From the NCBI GenBank assembly GCA_003531585.1, contig DQFX01000076.1:1-55024 (forward strand): a stretch of 55,024 nt of DNA, in the 5' to 3' direction. Position 1 is the stretch's first letter. Every line of letters begins with the position of its first letter. Positions 8,432 to 16,032 of the stretch are shown here, piece after piece. The stretch is from Oscillospiraceae bacterium (GTDB lineage: Bacteria; Bacillota; Clostridia; Oscillospirales; Ruminococcaceae). The notes beneath the pieces are model-generated. The model saw only the letters and a list, made by a program, of their open reading frames with translations. It was not told where the DNA came from and ran no database searches. The translations under genes and the position numbers were made by a program.

Positions 8432-9232
8432 TTACGCCTTTCTCCGTTTCAGCACCAATCTTTCAACCAGCATGAGGATTATGTACATTCCTATTCCTAT
8501 CGCGCATGCCGTCGCGATATACGCCCACGCGGTGGGGTACTGTCCCTTGACGATGTTCTCGCGTATCTGCCTGCCGACGCCCACCGTGTCCTCCGCGAAA
8601 TACTCCGTTACCAGCGCGCCTATGACGCTCGCCGGAACGCTGACCCTCAGCGCCGTGAAAACGTACGGCATCGAGTTCGGAAGCCGCAGCTTCGTGAAAA
8701 CCACGATCTTCGGCGCCGCGTAGGAGGTCATGAGATCCTCGGAAAAGGGCTTCAGCTCGGTAAGCCCGCGGAACGCGTTGACGCTCATCGCCGCCGTGCA
8801 GGATATCGTCACAACGATTATCTTTGCGAGCGTGCTTCTGATGGAAACGTCGCTGCTGACGTCGCGCGTCCAGTTGTTGATAACCGGAGCCAGAGCCACG
8901 ATCGGGATCGCGTTGAACGCGGATACTATCGTAAGTCCGCCGGCGCCCCACTTGCGGAATATCGAAGCGATCACCGCGATGAGGTACCCCATGATACTTC
9001 CCGCTGCCAGTCCGCCCAGCGCGACCGTCAGGGTCATTTTGACCTGGCTGCCGATGCTGTCCTTGTTCTGCGAGATTATCTCGCCTATTCTGGTGGGGAG
9101 CGGAAGGGTTATCGTGTCAGTGCCGAGCCAGGAATGAAGCGCCTGAGTCTGCCACAGCACGAATACGATCACTCCGAAAAGAAGCGGAAGTCCCACGCTG
9201 GACATCATGCCCAGCCATTTTTTCGTTCTCAT
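8432..9232 (-). CDS. ABC transporter permease (SsuC/ThiX type)
   Basis: A 266-residue inner-membrane protein with about six hydrophobic helices and the binding-protein-dependent permease domain. The coupling-helix region is visible in the cytoplasmic loop around residues 160-190, with an EAA-like motif (F-S-E-D-L-M-T-S-Y-A-A). It starts 11 bases after the second permease gene, with a perfect AAGGAGGG site, and is followed by the binding-protein gene. With its partner permease it should form the pore of the importer that feeds the pyrimidine pathway. The ligand is not readable from the sequence. Confidence 0.9.
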   Translation of the reverse strand: MRTKKWLGMMSSVGLPLLFGVIVFVLWQTQALHSWLGTDTITLPLPTRIGEIISQNKDSIGSQVKMTLTVALGGLAAGSIMGYLIAVIASIFRKWGAGGLTIVSAFNAIPIVALAPVINNWTRDVSSDVSIRSTLAKIIVVTISCTAAMSVNAFRGLTELKPFSEDLMTSYAAPKIVVFTKLRLPNSMPYVFTALRVSVPASVIGALVTEYFAEDTVGVGRQIRENIVKGQYPTAWAYIATACAIGIGMYIILMLVERLVLKRRKA

Positions 9233-9243
9233 GATATCCCTCC

Positions 9244-10095
9244 TTAGTCACTGGACCTGTTTCGCTTGTAGGGACAGAGCAGCCTTTCAATCAGCCCCAT
9301 CAGCACGAAGCTGAGTATGCCGATCACCGCGCTTATCAGCACGATATCCCAGAAAACCAGACGGGTCATGCCGCCCTTGAGCGACTGTGAGAGCATACAG
9401 CCGAGTCCGTTGCCGCCCTGGAGCGTATCCACCAGTATCGAAGCGGTTATCGCCATCGGCGCCGAGATCTTCAGCCCCGTGAAGAAATACGGAATGCACG
9501 CCGGGATAAGCGTTTTCGTGTAGAGCTGGAACTTGTTCGCAGCGTAGCTGTACATCAGCTCGTGCTTCTCCTTCTCAACCGACCTGAACCCCGCCAGCAC
9601 GTTCGTTGACACCGGGTAGAATGTCAGTATCGCCGCAATGACTATTCTAGCGGAATTGATGTCGCCGGTTATCGAAAGGATTATCGGAGCCATTCCCAGA
9701 ATAGGTATCATCTGAATTATCATCAGATACGGGAACGCTATCTTCTCGACCACCCTCGAGAGGTTCATCAGCAGCGCCAGTATGTAGCCCGCCGCGATTC
9801 CTGCCAGGAAGCCTATCCCCGCCCGGGAGAGCGTCTCGCCGCACGCCGTGCCGATAAGCTCTATCATCGTCATCTTGCCGGTGACCTTCTTGTCGCTGAA
9901 AAACGACCCGATTATCTCGTAAAGGTGCGGCAGAACGTTCACCGGGGTGCGCTTTGTCGCCGCCACGATACAGGCGAATATCTCCCAGACGACCACTATG
10001 CCGAGTATCCAGACCAGCGTCACCATGTGTTTTGAATGTACGAAGCGCTTCAGTGCCGGAAGCGGCCCGCCGCGCGCCTTTTTTGCTGTTGTCAT
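9244..10095 (-). CDS. ABC transporter permease (SsuC/ThiX type)
   Basis: A 283-residue membrane protein of the same permease family as its downstream neighbour but clearly different in sequence, so the importer pore is probably a heterodimer. It shows about six membrane helices; the EAA-type loop reads V-E-K-E-K-H-E-L-M-Y-S-Y-A-A around residues 175-190. The cytoplasmic N-terminus is basic. It begins 12 bases after the ATPase gene behind a GAGGAGGG site, consistent with a single transporter operon. Confidence 0.9.
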   Translation of the reverse strand: MTTAKKARGGPLPALKRFVHSKHMVTLVWILGIVVVWEIFACIVAATKRTPVNVLPHLYEIIGSFFSDKKVTGKMTMIELIGTACGETLSRAGIGFLAGIAAGYILALLMNLSRVVEKIAFPYLMIIQMIPILGMAPIILSITGDINSARIVIAAILTFYPVSTNVLAGFRSVEKEKHELMYSYAANKFQLYTKTLIPACIPYFFTGLKISAPMAITASILVDTLQGGNGLGCMLSQSLKGGMTRLVFWDIVLISAVIGILSFVLMGLIERLLCPYKRNRSSD

Positions 10096-10107
10096 GCCGT
10101 TCCCTCC

Positions 10108-10884
10108 TCAGACGCCCTCGAAGCTGCCGCGCACCCTGGCGACCAGCTCGGTGAATTCCTGCGTGTCCGTCATATCCAGCGTGCGGGGTCTCGGCAGGTC
10201 GATGTCGACCACTGCGGAGAGCCGCCCGGGGTGCGGTGAGAGCACGCATACGCGGTCGGAAAGGAACACGCTCTCGGAAATGTTGTGCGTTACGAAAATT
10301 ACGGTCTTGTTCGTCTTGCGCCAGATCTTCAGCAGGTCGATGTGGAGCTTCTCGCGGGTGAACTCGTCAAGCGCTGAGAACGGCTCGTCCATCAGCAGTA
10401 TCTCCGGGCGTATCGCCAGCGCCCTCGCAATTCCGACCCTCTGCTGCATGCCGCCGGAAAGCTGGTTCGGATAGTGGTTCGCGAAGTTCGTTAGCCCTAC
10501 CATCTCGAGCATTCCGTCCGCGATGTCCTCGCGCTCGCCCTTCGGAACGTGCATTATCTCCAGCGGGAGCATCACGTTCCTGCGGACCGTCCGCCAGTCG
10601 TAGAGCACCGGACTCTGGAATACAATTCCGTACCGCTGAGCCAGCCTCGCCTCCCGGGGAGTTACTCCGCCGACCGTGATCGTTCCGGAAGTCGGGTGGA
10701 GCAGGTCCGCGATTATTCTGAGGAGCGTCGTCTTGCCGCAGCCCGAGGGACCGAGCAGCGAGATGAACTCGCCCTTCTTGATGTCCAGCGTCACGTTGGT
10801 GAGCGCCGTGACATCGTTTCCGCCCTGATCCTTGTACACCATGCCGATGCTGTCCAGCATGATCTCTGTTTTCTCGTTTGCCAT
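10108..10884 (-). CDS. ABC transporter ATPase (SsuB/TauB type)
   Basis: A 258-residue nucleotide-binding subunit. Walker A is at residues 45-52 (G-P-S-G-C-G-K-T), the ABC signature at 142-149 (L-S-G-G-M-Q-Q-R) and Walker B at 163-168 (L-L-M-D-E-P), with the switch histidine in T-H-N. It energises the two-permease importer encoded just downstream. A GTG three codons earlier overlaps the AAGGAG site, so the ATG at 10884, eight bases after that site, is the better start. It is the first gene of the pyrimidine operon, preceded by a perfect promoter and an attenuator-like hairpin. Confidence 0.92.
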   Translation of the reverse strand: MANEKTEIMLDSIGMVYKDQGGNDVTALTNVTLDIKKGEFISLLGPSGCGKTTLLRIIADLLHPTSGTITVGGVTPREARLAQRYGIVFQSPVLYDWRTVRRNVMLPLEIMHVPKGEREDIADGMLEMVGLTNFANHYPNQLSGGMQQRVGIARALAIRPEILLMDEPFSALDEFTREKLHIDLLKIWRKTNKTVIFVTHNISESVFLSDRVCVLSPHPGRLSAVVDIDLPRPRTLDMTDTQEFTELVARVRGSFEGV

Positions 10885-10902
10885 ATCGATCACTCCTTAA
10901 AA

Positions 10903-10947
10903 TAAAAATCAGGGCATTAGCGACATCTGCGGCGCCATTGCCCTGAT
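10903..10947 (-). terminator. Attenuator-like hairpin in the leader of the pyrimidine operon
   Basis: The leader holds a nine-bp stem (ATCAGGGCA with TGCCCTGAT, with extra pairing inside) followed at once by five Us and another A/U-rich stretch, just before the ATPase ribosome site. It lies between promoter and first gene, so it would end transcription early unless something prevents it. No recognised PyrR site or riboswitch class was found in the leader. Confidence 0.6.
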
Positions 10948-11020
10948 CCTCTGATCTCTTTAATTTTGCAGGATTCGAAGATTTGTTATTCATTTCTTCG
11001 TTCCCTTGGTTTATGATACA

Positions 11021-11049
11021 AGTATACAGCATAATTTCTCTGTTGTCAA
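11021..11049 (-). promoter_or_regulatory. Sigma-A promoter of the pyrimidine transport/catabolism operon
   Basis: TTGACA (11044-11049) and TATACT (11021-11026) stand exactly 17 bases apart on the minus strand, about 140 bases before the first gene. This predicts a leader of about 130 bases that includes the attenuator-like hairpin. Confidence 0.85.
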
Positions 11050-11392
11050 TGTGCCGGAGAACATTTAGGAGATTTCCACAACAAAAAATATGCATTCATG
11101 GTTGAAATATAGGGAAAACATACACACTGCCGCGAATTGTGCTGCCGCATAACCACGCGGTTTGTGCGCAGGCACAACAAAAATGCTGCCGGAATATCTG
11201 TCCGGAGCCTCCATGCTCTGACCCTCCCGTGCAGGAACGCTCCGCCGGAAATTTCACCACGTGCGCCAGGACGTTCAGCCGGAACCGCCCGAGCCAAAAA
11301 CGAATTTTCGACTTATAAATTATTCATTATGCGCAGAAAAGCTCCGGACAGCCGAAGCCGCCCGGAGCATTGTTATTCCGCGGTACCGGATA
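11050..11392. other. Gene-free stretch between the operon promoter and the amidohydrolase gene
   Basis: This 343-base gap holds the terminator of the upstream amidohydrolase gene (11337-11368) and a palindrome TTGTGCGCAGGCACAA at 11162-11177, about 113 bases upstream of the operon promoter. A similar palindrome lies upstream of the amidohydrolase promoter, so it could be a regulator site. No convincing gene is seen. Confidence 0.5.
11337..11368 (-). terminator. Terminator of the amidohydrolase gene
   Basis: A GC-rich stem GCTCCGG...CCGGAGC with an inner CGGC/GCCG pairing, followed by TTTT on the minus strand, sits 24 bases after the amidohydrolase stop. It makes that gene a separate transcription unit from the operon downstream. 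Confidence 0.8.
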
Positions 11393-12655
11393 TCAGTCCT
11401 GATCCGCCTTGAGGACTGCGTTGAGCATTACGGTAGCGCCCTCGGTGCAGTGCTCCACGGAGCTGAACTCCTTCTCGCAGTGAGAGAGGCCGTCCTTGCT
11501 CTGAACGAACACCATCGTTGTGGGTATCATGTAAGCGCAGAACTGAGCGTCGTGACCAGCGCCGGAGTGGATATACTGATGCTTGATGCCGGTCTCCTCG
11601 GCGGCAGCCTTGACGTAGCTTACGAGCTTCTTATCATAATAAACGGTGTCGCGGTTCCATGCCTTGACTACCTCGCAGGTACAGCCAGCCCAGGTCTTTT
11701 CAGCACAGCTCCTGACGATCTCCAGCACCTTTTCCAGCACCTTCGGATCCTCGTGGCGTGCGTCGAACGAAAAGTCGAAGAAATCCGGAACGCAGGTGTG
11801 CACGCAGGGGTGACATACGACCTCGCCGGTGGTGTAAACCAGATCGGAATATCCCAGCTTGTCTATCTCCTCGTGGAGGTAGCACAGCGCCTGCGAAGCC
11901 GCCAGGAATGCGTCCCTGCGCTTCGGCATGGGGAACGTTCCCGCGTGGGTGGTCTGACCGTAGAACTTCAGGCGGTAGTTGAACATTCCGAGCACGCAGT
12001 CGACAACGCCGATATCGTTTCCGGCGTCCTCGAGGATAGGACCCTGCTCGATGTGGGTCTCGAACATATACATGTACTTCTCAGGAGAGATACGATACTT
12101 CCTGTCGCCCTTGAATCCGGACTTCTCCAGCGCCTCGCCGAACGTAGACTTGTTGTCGAGAATGCTCTTTGAAGCCATCATGTCCTCAAACCTGAACTTG
12201 CTGCGGATATCCTCCGGCAGGTAGTCGTAGCAGATAATGCCGGAGCACATCATTGCCGGCGGATACAGCGAGCCTTCCTCGTTTGTCCAGATCATCGCGG
12301 TCAGCGGGTGCTTGTGCGGTATCTTCTTTTCAGCGACTGTCTCGAGCACCTCCATCGCGCTCATCACGCCGAGGATACCGTCGTAGTTGCCGCCGTTCTT
12401 TACGCTGTCCACGTGGGAGCCCATTACGATGCGCTTTGCGTCCGGGTCGGAGCCGGGGAGCGTCGCATACATGCATGCAACGTCGTCCACTTCGATGACC
12501 GCGCCGATCGCCTCCATTCTGCGGCGGAACTCGTTTCTTGCCTGGATAGCTTCCGGCGAGAGGGAGTACCTGGTGATACCGCCGTGGCCTGCGTCGCCGA
12601 ATTTGCTGAAAGTTTCGATCTTGTCCTTCATTCTGTCATAGCTGCATGTGTACAT
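11393..12655 (-). CDS. M20-family N-carbamoyl-beta-alanine amidohydrolase (beta-ureidopropionase)
   Basis: A 420-residue zinc hydrolase of the hydantoinase/carbamoylase group. Metal ligands are H81, D92, E126-E127, H201 and H392; the family's H-x-E-Q-G-P motif is at 201-206. The expected reaction removes the carbamoyl group from N-carbamoyl-beta-alanine or its methyl form, yielding the beta-amino acid, CO2 and ammonia. Related enzymes act on allantoate, but the neighbouring dihydropyrimidinase and PreA favour the pyrimidine substrate. An AAAGGAG site fixes the start at 12655. It has its own promoter, leader hairpin and terminator, so it is controlled separately from the operon. Confidence 0.85.
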   Translation of the reverse strand: MYTCSYDRMKDKIETFSKFGDAGHGGITRYSLSPEAIQARNEFRRRMEAIGAVIEVDDVACMYATLPGSDPDAKRIVMGSHVDSVKNGGNYDGILGVMSAMEVLETVAEKKIPHKHPLTAMIWTNEEGSLYPPAMMCSGIICYDYLPEDIRSKFRFEDMMASKSILDNKSTFGEALEKSGFKGDRKYRISPEKYMYMFETHIEQGPILEDAGNDIGVVDCVLGMFNYRLKFYGQTTHAGTFPMPKRRDAFLAASQALCYLHEEIDKLGYSDLVYTTGEVVCHPCVHTCVPDFFDFSFDARHEDPKVLEKVLEIVRSCAEKTWAGCTCEVVKAWNRDTVYYDKKLVSYVKAAAEETGIKHQYIHSGAGHDAQFCAYMIPTTMVFVQSKDGLSHCEKEFSSVEHCTEGATVMLNAVLKADQD

Positions 12656-12690
12656 AAAAACTCTCCTTTGCTTCTGTATTTCTGTCTGAT

Positions 12691-12735
12691 AAAAAACAAA
12701 CGGCGCCTGAACCCGTAAGGGCTTCAAGCGCCGTT
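12691..12735 (-). terminator. Attenuator hairpin in the leader of the amidohydrolase gene
   Basis: A long stem (AACGGCGC and GCGCCGTT arms, continued by TTGAA/TTCAG and CCC/GGG) is followed by a U-run. It starts only about seven bases after the predicted start of transcription and lies wholly before the ribosome site. As written it would stop most transcripts after about 50 bases, so relief by a factor or condition is likely. Confidence 0.7.
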
Positions 12736-12748
12736 GCTTTATGTACTG

Positions 12749-12777
12749 ATTATAGCGTGTTATTTGTGCTGTGTCAA
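12749..12777 (-). promoter_or_regulatory. Consensus promoter of the amidohydrolase gene
   Basis: TTGACA (12772-12777) and TATAAT (12749-12754) on the minus strand are both perfect matches with a 17-base spacer. A palindrome TTGTGCctctgGCACAG at 12813-12829 lies about 36 bases upstream and could be an operator. It could instead be part of the 3' end of the alcohol dehydrogenase transcript. Confidence 0.88.
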
Positions 12778-12855
12778 CCTTTTTTGCGAAATTCGCTCAA
12801 AAAACGCCGTTTTTGTGCCTCTGGCACAGTGGCTGACTATGCTGCGGCACACCGT

Positions 12856-13989
12856 TTAATTCCAAAGAGAGGCGTAAATGTCAAGAATATCCTGCTTGGC
12901 GACCTCCCTGATGGTATTGGCGGGGCTTCCGCTGGCGAGGGCGTCGTCAGCCATCTTGTCCATTGCGGCGAAGAATTCCCCGCGGTCTATGCCGTACTCC
13001 GCGAGCGTGGGTATCTCCACCGCCCCGCACAGCTTCTCAAGCGCCGCGAGGAAGTCCTGCGCGGCGGCGCTGTCGTCAGCATTACAGGATACGCCGACCG
13101 CCCGGGCAGCCTCTGCGAACTTCCCGGGAGCGCCCTGCGCCGCAAATCCCAGGCACTTTATATCTAGCATAGCGTTGGATATCCCGTGCGGAACATGGAA
13201 CAGCGCGCCGATGGGGCGGCTCATTCCATGTACGATGGTGACGGAGGCGTTGTTGATACATACCCCCGCCTCGTATGCCGCAATGAGCATCTGTTCCCGG
13301 GCGGTTTCGTTTTCCGGCTCGCTGTACGCCGTGGGGAGGTTCGCGAAAATCCGCTTCAGCGCGGACAGCGCAAAGGTGTCGGTGATGGGATTCGCCTTCC
13401 TGGAGGTGTAGCTCTCGATGGCGTGGGTGAGGGCGTCCATGCCGGTGGCGGCGGTCACTGACTTCGGCGCGGACAGCGTGTAGGAATAGTCCAGCACGGC
13501 GAGCTCCGGGAGCAGTTTGTCGCCCTTCAGCAGCATTTTGATATCTTTTTCGGTGTCGGTGATTATAGTGAACTTCGTAGCCTCGGAGCCTGTCCCCGCC
13601 GTGGTCGGGATAAGCACCATCGGCGGGAATTCTCCGTCGATCTCTTTTCCCATGTAGTCCGCGATGTTCCCGCCCAGCGCCGACATCGCGGCTATAGCCT
13701 TCGCGCTGTCGAGGGCGCTTCCGCCGCCGATGCCGATGACGTGGTCGCAGGAATTCTCATGATACGCCGCGACTCCCGCGTTTATCATTTCAACGGTAGG
13801 CTCGCCGGTTATGCCGTCGAAAACAACTCCCCCCGGCGCATATTTCAGAAGCTCCGCCGCCGCCTGCGACTTCGCGGTATGTTTTCCGGTGACGATAAGC
13901 GGCTTCTTTCCGTATTTCTCAAGCCCTGCGCGGGATAAAGCGCCCTTGCCTGCGATGGTCTTTCCGGGCAGCACGATCTGAAAATCCAT
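12856..13989 (-). CDS. Iron-containing alcohol dehydrogenase, probable semialdehyde reductase
   Basis: A 377-residue group III alcohol dehydrogenase. The NAD(P)-binding G-G-G-S-A-L-D-S-A-K is at 88-97, and the metal ligands are D185, H189, H254 and H268. Members reduce short aldehydes or semialdehydes with NAD(P)H. Next to a uracil pathway that ends in malonate semialdehyde, the expected job is reduction to 3-hydroxypropionate, which would let an anaerobe discard electrons. A butanol- or propanediol-type role cannot be excluded. An AAGGAGG site fixes the start at 13989, making the longer frame unlikely. It has its own promoter. Confidence 0.8.
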   Translation of the reverse strand: MDFQIVLPGKTIAGKGALSRAGLEKYGKKPLIVTGKHTAKSQAAAELLKYAPGGVVFDGITGEPTVEMINAGVAAYHENSCDHVIGIGGGSALDSAKAIAAMSALGGNIADYMGKEIDGEFPPMVLIPTTAGTGSEATKFTIITDTEKDIKMLLKGDKLLPELAVLDYSYTLSAPKSVTAATGMDALTHAIESYTSRKANPITDTFALSALKRIFANLPTAYSEPENETAREQMLIAAYEAGVCINNASVTIVHGMSRPIGALFHVPHGISNAMLDIKCLGFAAQGAPGKFAEAARAVGVSCNADDSAAAQDFLAALEKLCGAVEIPTLAEYGIDRGEFFAAMDKMADDALASGSPANTIREVAKQDILDIYASLWN

Positions 13990-14048
13990 GATGATTCCTC
14001 CTTGTTGTTCTGCACATATGTTTGTTGCGGGTTTTTCCCTGCAACAAT

Positions 14049-14077
14049 AACATACCACAAATCCCCGGGAATTTCAA
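14049..14077 (-). promoter_or_regulatory. Promoter of the iron alcohol dehydrogenase gene
   Basis: TTGAAA (14072-14077) and TATGTT (14049-14054), 17 bases apart on the minus strand. A short GTTGC-GGG / CCC-GCAAC hairpin lies in the leader before the AAGGAGG site. Confidence 0.65.
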
Positions 14078-14231
14078 GCCCTTTCCGGAAAACAGCCGCC
14101 AAAACGCGCTGTTAAGCCGATTGCGGCGATTGTTTCCCGGCACGGAACGCTCCGTGCTGGAGATCTCCGCCGTGCGCCCCGGAGTCTCTCACTGCCGCGC
14201 CGCGCCGCGCTTCACGGAGGAATTCCGCGCA

Positions 14232-14271
14232 TGCGGCGCAAATATGCGGAGTTACGCCGCACCTGTTTTTT
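14232..14271 (+). terminator. Plus-strand terminator-like hairpin with no gene upstream
   Basis: TGCGGCG pairs with CGCCGCA, followed by CCTGTTTTTT on the plus strand. No plus-strand gene lies before it, so it may end a small RNA or shield the MATE gene from antisense transcription of the alcohol dehydrogenase gene. Confidence 0.5.
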
Positions 14272-14293
14272 CATGCTCCGGCACAGTGCGCGC

Positions 14294-14322
14294 TTGACAA
14301 TTCCCGCCTAAAGTGATATGAT
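14294..14322 (+). promoter_or_regulatory. Promoter of the MATE exporter gene
   Basis: TTGACA (14294-14299) and TATGAT (14317-14322) with a 17-base spacer. CCCGCC and GGCGGG flank the -10 box symmetrically, a likely repressor-site geometry. Confidence 0.82.
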
Positions 14323-14398
14323 ATCCTGGCGGGTAAAGGCAACGGTGCCTCCGCCGCGCTGGAAAACAATAATTCAATGATAATGATAAGGAAATAAA

Positions 14399-15775
14399 AT
14401 GAATACAAAGACGTGTTCTATACAAATGACAACAGGCTCGCTGTGGAAGAACATACTTCTGTTCAGCCTGCCGCTTATGATGACCCAGGTTCTGGAGGTG
14501 CTCTTTAACCTCAGCGACGTAGCGATAGCCGGGAAATTCGCGGACTACATAGCCCTCGGCGCGGTAGGCTCCACTACCCTGCTGGTGTCGCTCTTCACCG
14601 GATTCCTCATCGGAATGGGCGCGGGCGTTAACGTCCGGGCGGCGCACAGACTGGGCGCAGGCGATGACGAGGGCGTCAGAATGACGGTGCACTCCTCGCT
14701 GCTGGTGTGCGGGATAATCGGGGTTATAGTCTGCCTGGTGTGCCTGTTCCTGGCGGAGCCTATGCTGACCCTCCTCAGGACGAAATCCGAACTTATAACC
14801 GAGGCAGTGACCTACCTGCGGATATACTCCCTGGGAATGCCGGCAATGGCGGTGTACAACTTCGGCAGCGGAATACTCAGCGCCTGCGGCGAGACCAAGC
14901 GCCCGCTGATATACCTCTCGATAGCCGGAGCGCTCAATGTTGCGCTGAACCTTTTCTTCGTCATCTGCTGCGGAATGGCGGCTTCCGGAGTCGCGGCGGC
15001 GAGCGTTATCTCGCAGTACCTTTCGGCGGGGCTGATAGTGGTACACCTCGTGCGCCGCAGGGACTGCTGCGCGCTCAGACCCTCCCGGAAGTACATCAGC
15101 CGTAAGGCGTGCGCCGACGTGCTCATGCTGGGAATTCCGGCGGGTATACAGAACGCGGTTTTCGCAGTGGCGAACCTGTTCGTACAGACCGGCGTGAACC
15201 ACTTCGACGCGATAACGGTTTCCGGAAACTCTGCGGCAGCCAACGCGGACGCGATAATATTCAACGTCCAGGCGGCGATACACACCGCCTGCGCCAGCTT
15301 TATAAGCCGCAACCGCGGCGCCGGGAACCACTCCCGAATGATGAAGAGCTACGCCGTGAGCCTTACCTACTCCTTCGCGGCGGGCGCGATACTCGGCGGA
15401 CTGCTCATGCTGTTCGGGCGGGGGTTCCTGTCGCTGTTCGCGAACGACGCGGAGGTAATAAACGCAGGAATGGAGCGGCTCTACATAATGGGCTGGAGCT
15501 ACCCCATCGCCGCCTTCATGGACTGCACCATAGCCGCCGCCCGCGGGATAGGCAGGACAGTAGTCCCGACCATCATGGTGATAATGGGCTCCTGCGTGTT
15601 CCGGGTGGTGTGGGTGTACACTATATTCGCGCACTTCCAGACGATAACGTCGCTGTACCTGCTGTACAGCTTCTCATGGGCGATAACCGCCGTGGCGGAG
15701 ATAGCGTACTTCCTGCCCGCGAGCCGGAAATGCAGGTTCGCGGAAGATAAGCCGGCGCTCGGAAAATCTGCATGA
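14399..15775 (+). CDS. MATE-family multidrug exporter
   Basis: A 458-residue membrane protein with about twelve helices in two similar halves and the MATE-type N-terminal pattern (L-F-S-L-P-L-M-M-T-Q-V-L-E). The family exports cationic drugs or dyes in exchange for Na+ or H+. It stands alone behind its own perfect promoter; the ribosome site (AAGGAAAT) is only moderate. No local drug-sensing regulator is present, though an inverted repeat around the -10 box hints at one. The substrate is not predictable. Confidence 0.9.
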   Translation: MNTKTCSIQMTTGSLWKNILLFSLPLMMTQVLEVLFNLSDVAIAGKFADYIALGAVGSTTLLVSLFTGFLIGMGAGVNVRAAHRLGAGDDEGVRMTVHSSLLVCGIIGVIVCLVCLFLAEPMLTLLRTKSELITEAVTYLRIYSLGMPAMAVYNFGSGILSACGETKRPLIYLSIAGALNVALNLFFVICCGMAASGVAAASVISQYLSAGLIVVHLVRRRDCCALRPSRKYISRKACADVLMLGIPAGIQNAVFAVANLFVQTGVNHFDAITVSGNSAAANADAIIFNVQAAIHTACASFISRNRGAGNHSRMMKSYAVSLTYSFAAGAILGGLLMLFGRGFLSLFANDAEVINAGMERLYIMGWSYPIAAFMDCTIAAARGIGRTVVPTIMVIMGSCVFRVVWVYTIFAHFQTITSLYLLYSFSWAITAVAEIAYFLPASRKCRFAEDKPALGKSA

Positions 15776-15823
15776 TTCCGGCAACAAACGGCGCCGGCTG
15801 TCGAAATAAACTATTGGTCGCCT

Positions 15824-15913
15824 CTAAAACCACATCTGTACTGTGTTGACGAAGAACGGCATTGAATACACTCCGATAATCAGCACGACAACGGCAATTA
15901 TCAATTTCAGCAT
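15824..15913 (-). CDS. Possible 29-residue membrane peptide
   Basis: A very short frame whose product has a lysine at position 3, a run of about 15 hydrophobic residues (I-I-A-V-V-V-L-I-I-G-V) and an aromatic C-terminal tail. A perfect promoter lies about 46 bases upstream and no other start codon precedes the ATG in frame. The ribosome site is poor. The leader contains CCTCTAAAA and the stop-codon region contains TTTTAGAGG, so the mRNA can close on itself from end to end. It might be a small membrane protein or a type I toxin-like peptide. I do not recognise a family. Confidence 0.4.
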   Translation of the reverse strand: MLKLIIAVVVLIIGVYSMPFFVNTVQMWF

Positions 15914-15958
15914 GGCGTTTTTATCGGTTTTTAGAGGTTCCCATAATAAACTGATTTG

Positions 15959-15987
15959 ATTATAACACAAACTCACATGGATTTCAA
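15959..15987 (-). promoter_or_regulatory. Promoter of the small membrane peptide transcript
   Basis: TTGAAA (15982-15987) and TATAAT (15959-15964), 17 bases apart on the minus strand. Its presence is the main reason to take the small frame downstream seriously. Confidence 0.75.
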
Positions 15988-16032
15988 GCATGCCGTTTTT
16001 ACTAGTCGTTCGCATTTTTTGTCGAAACTGCA

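Larger units (their letters stand above)
14059..14398. other. Gene-free divergent region between alcohol dehydrogenase and MATE genes
   Basis: These 340 bases hold the alcohol dehydrogenase promoter at the left, a small GCACGGA/TCCGTGC hairpin (14139-14156), a plus-strand hairpin with U-run (14232-14271) and the MATE promoter (14294-14322). An inverted repeat CCCGCC/GGCGGG (14303-14333) brackets the MATE -10 box and may be an operator. Confidence 0.5.

Noticed and set aside
10885..11095. Leader peptide frame before the ABC ATPase gene
   Set aside because: A short in-frame ATG exists near 10990, but there is no clear ribosome site and the frame runs into another gene without a stop; no codon run typical of an attenuator peptide.
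14252..15634. Minus-strand open frame of 460 codons over the MATE gene
   Set aside because: Tyr/Arg/His/Val-rich low-complexity product without a ribosome site; the plus-strand MATE gene explains the sequence.
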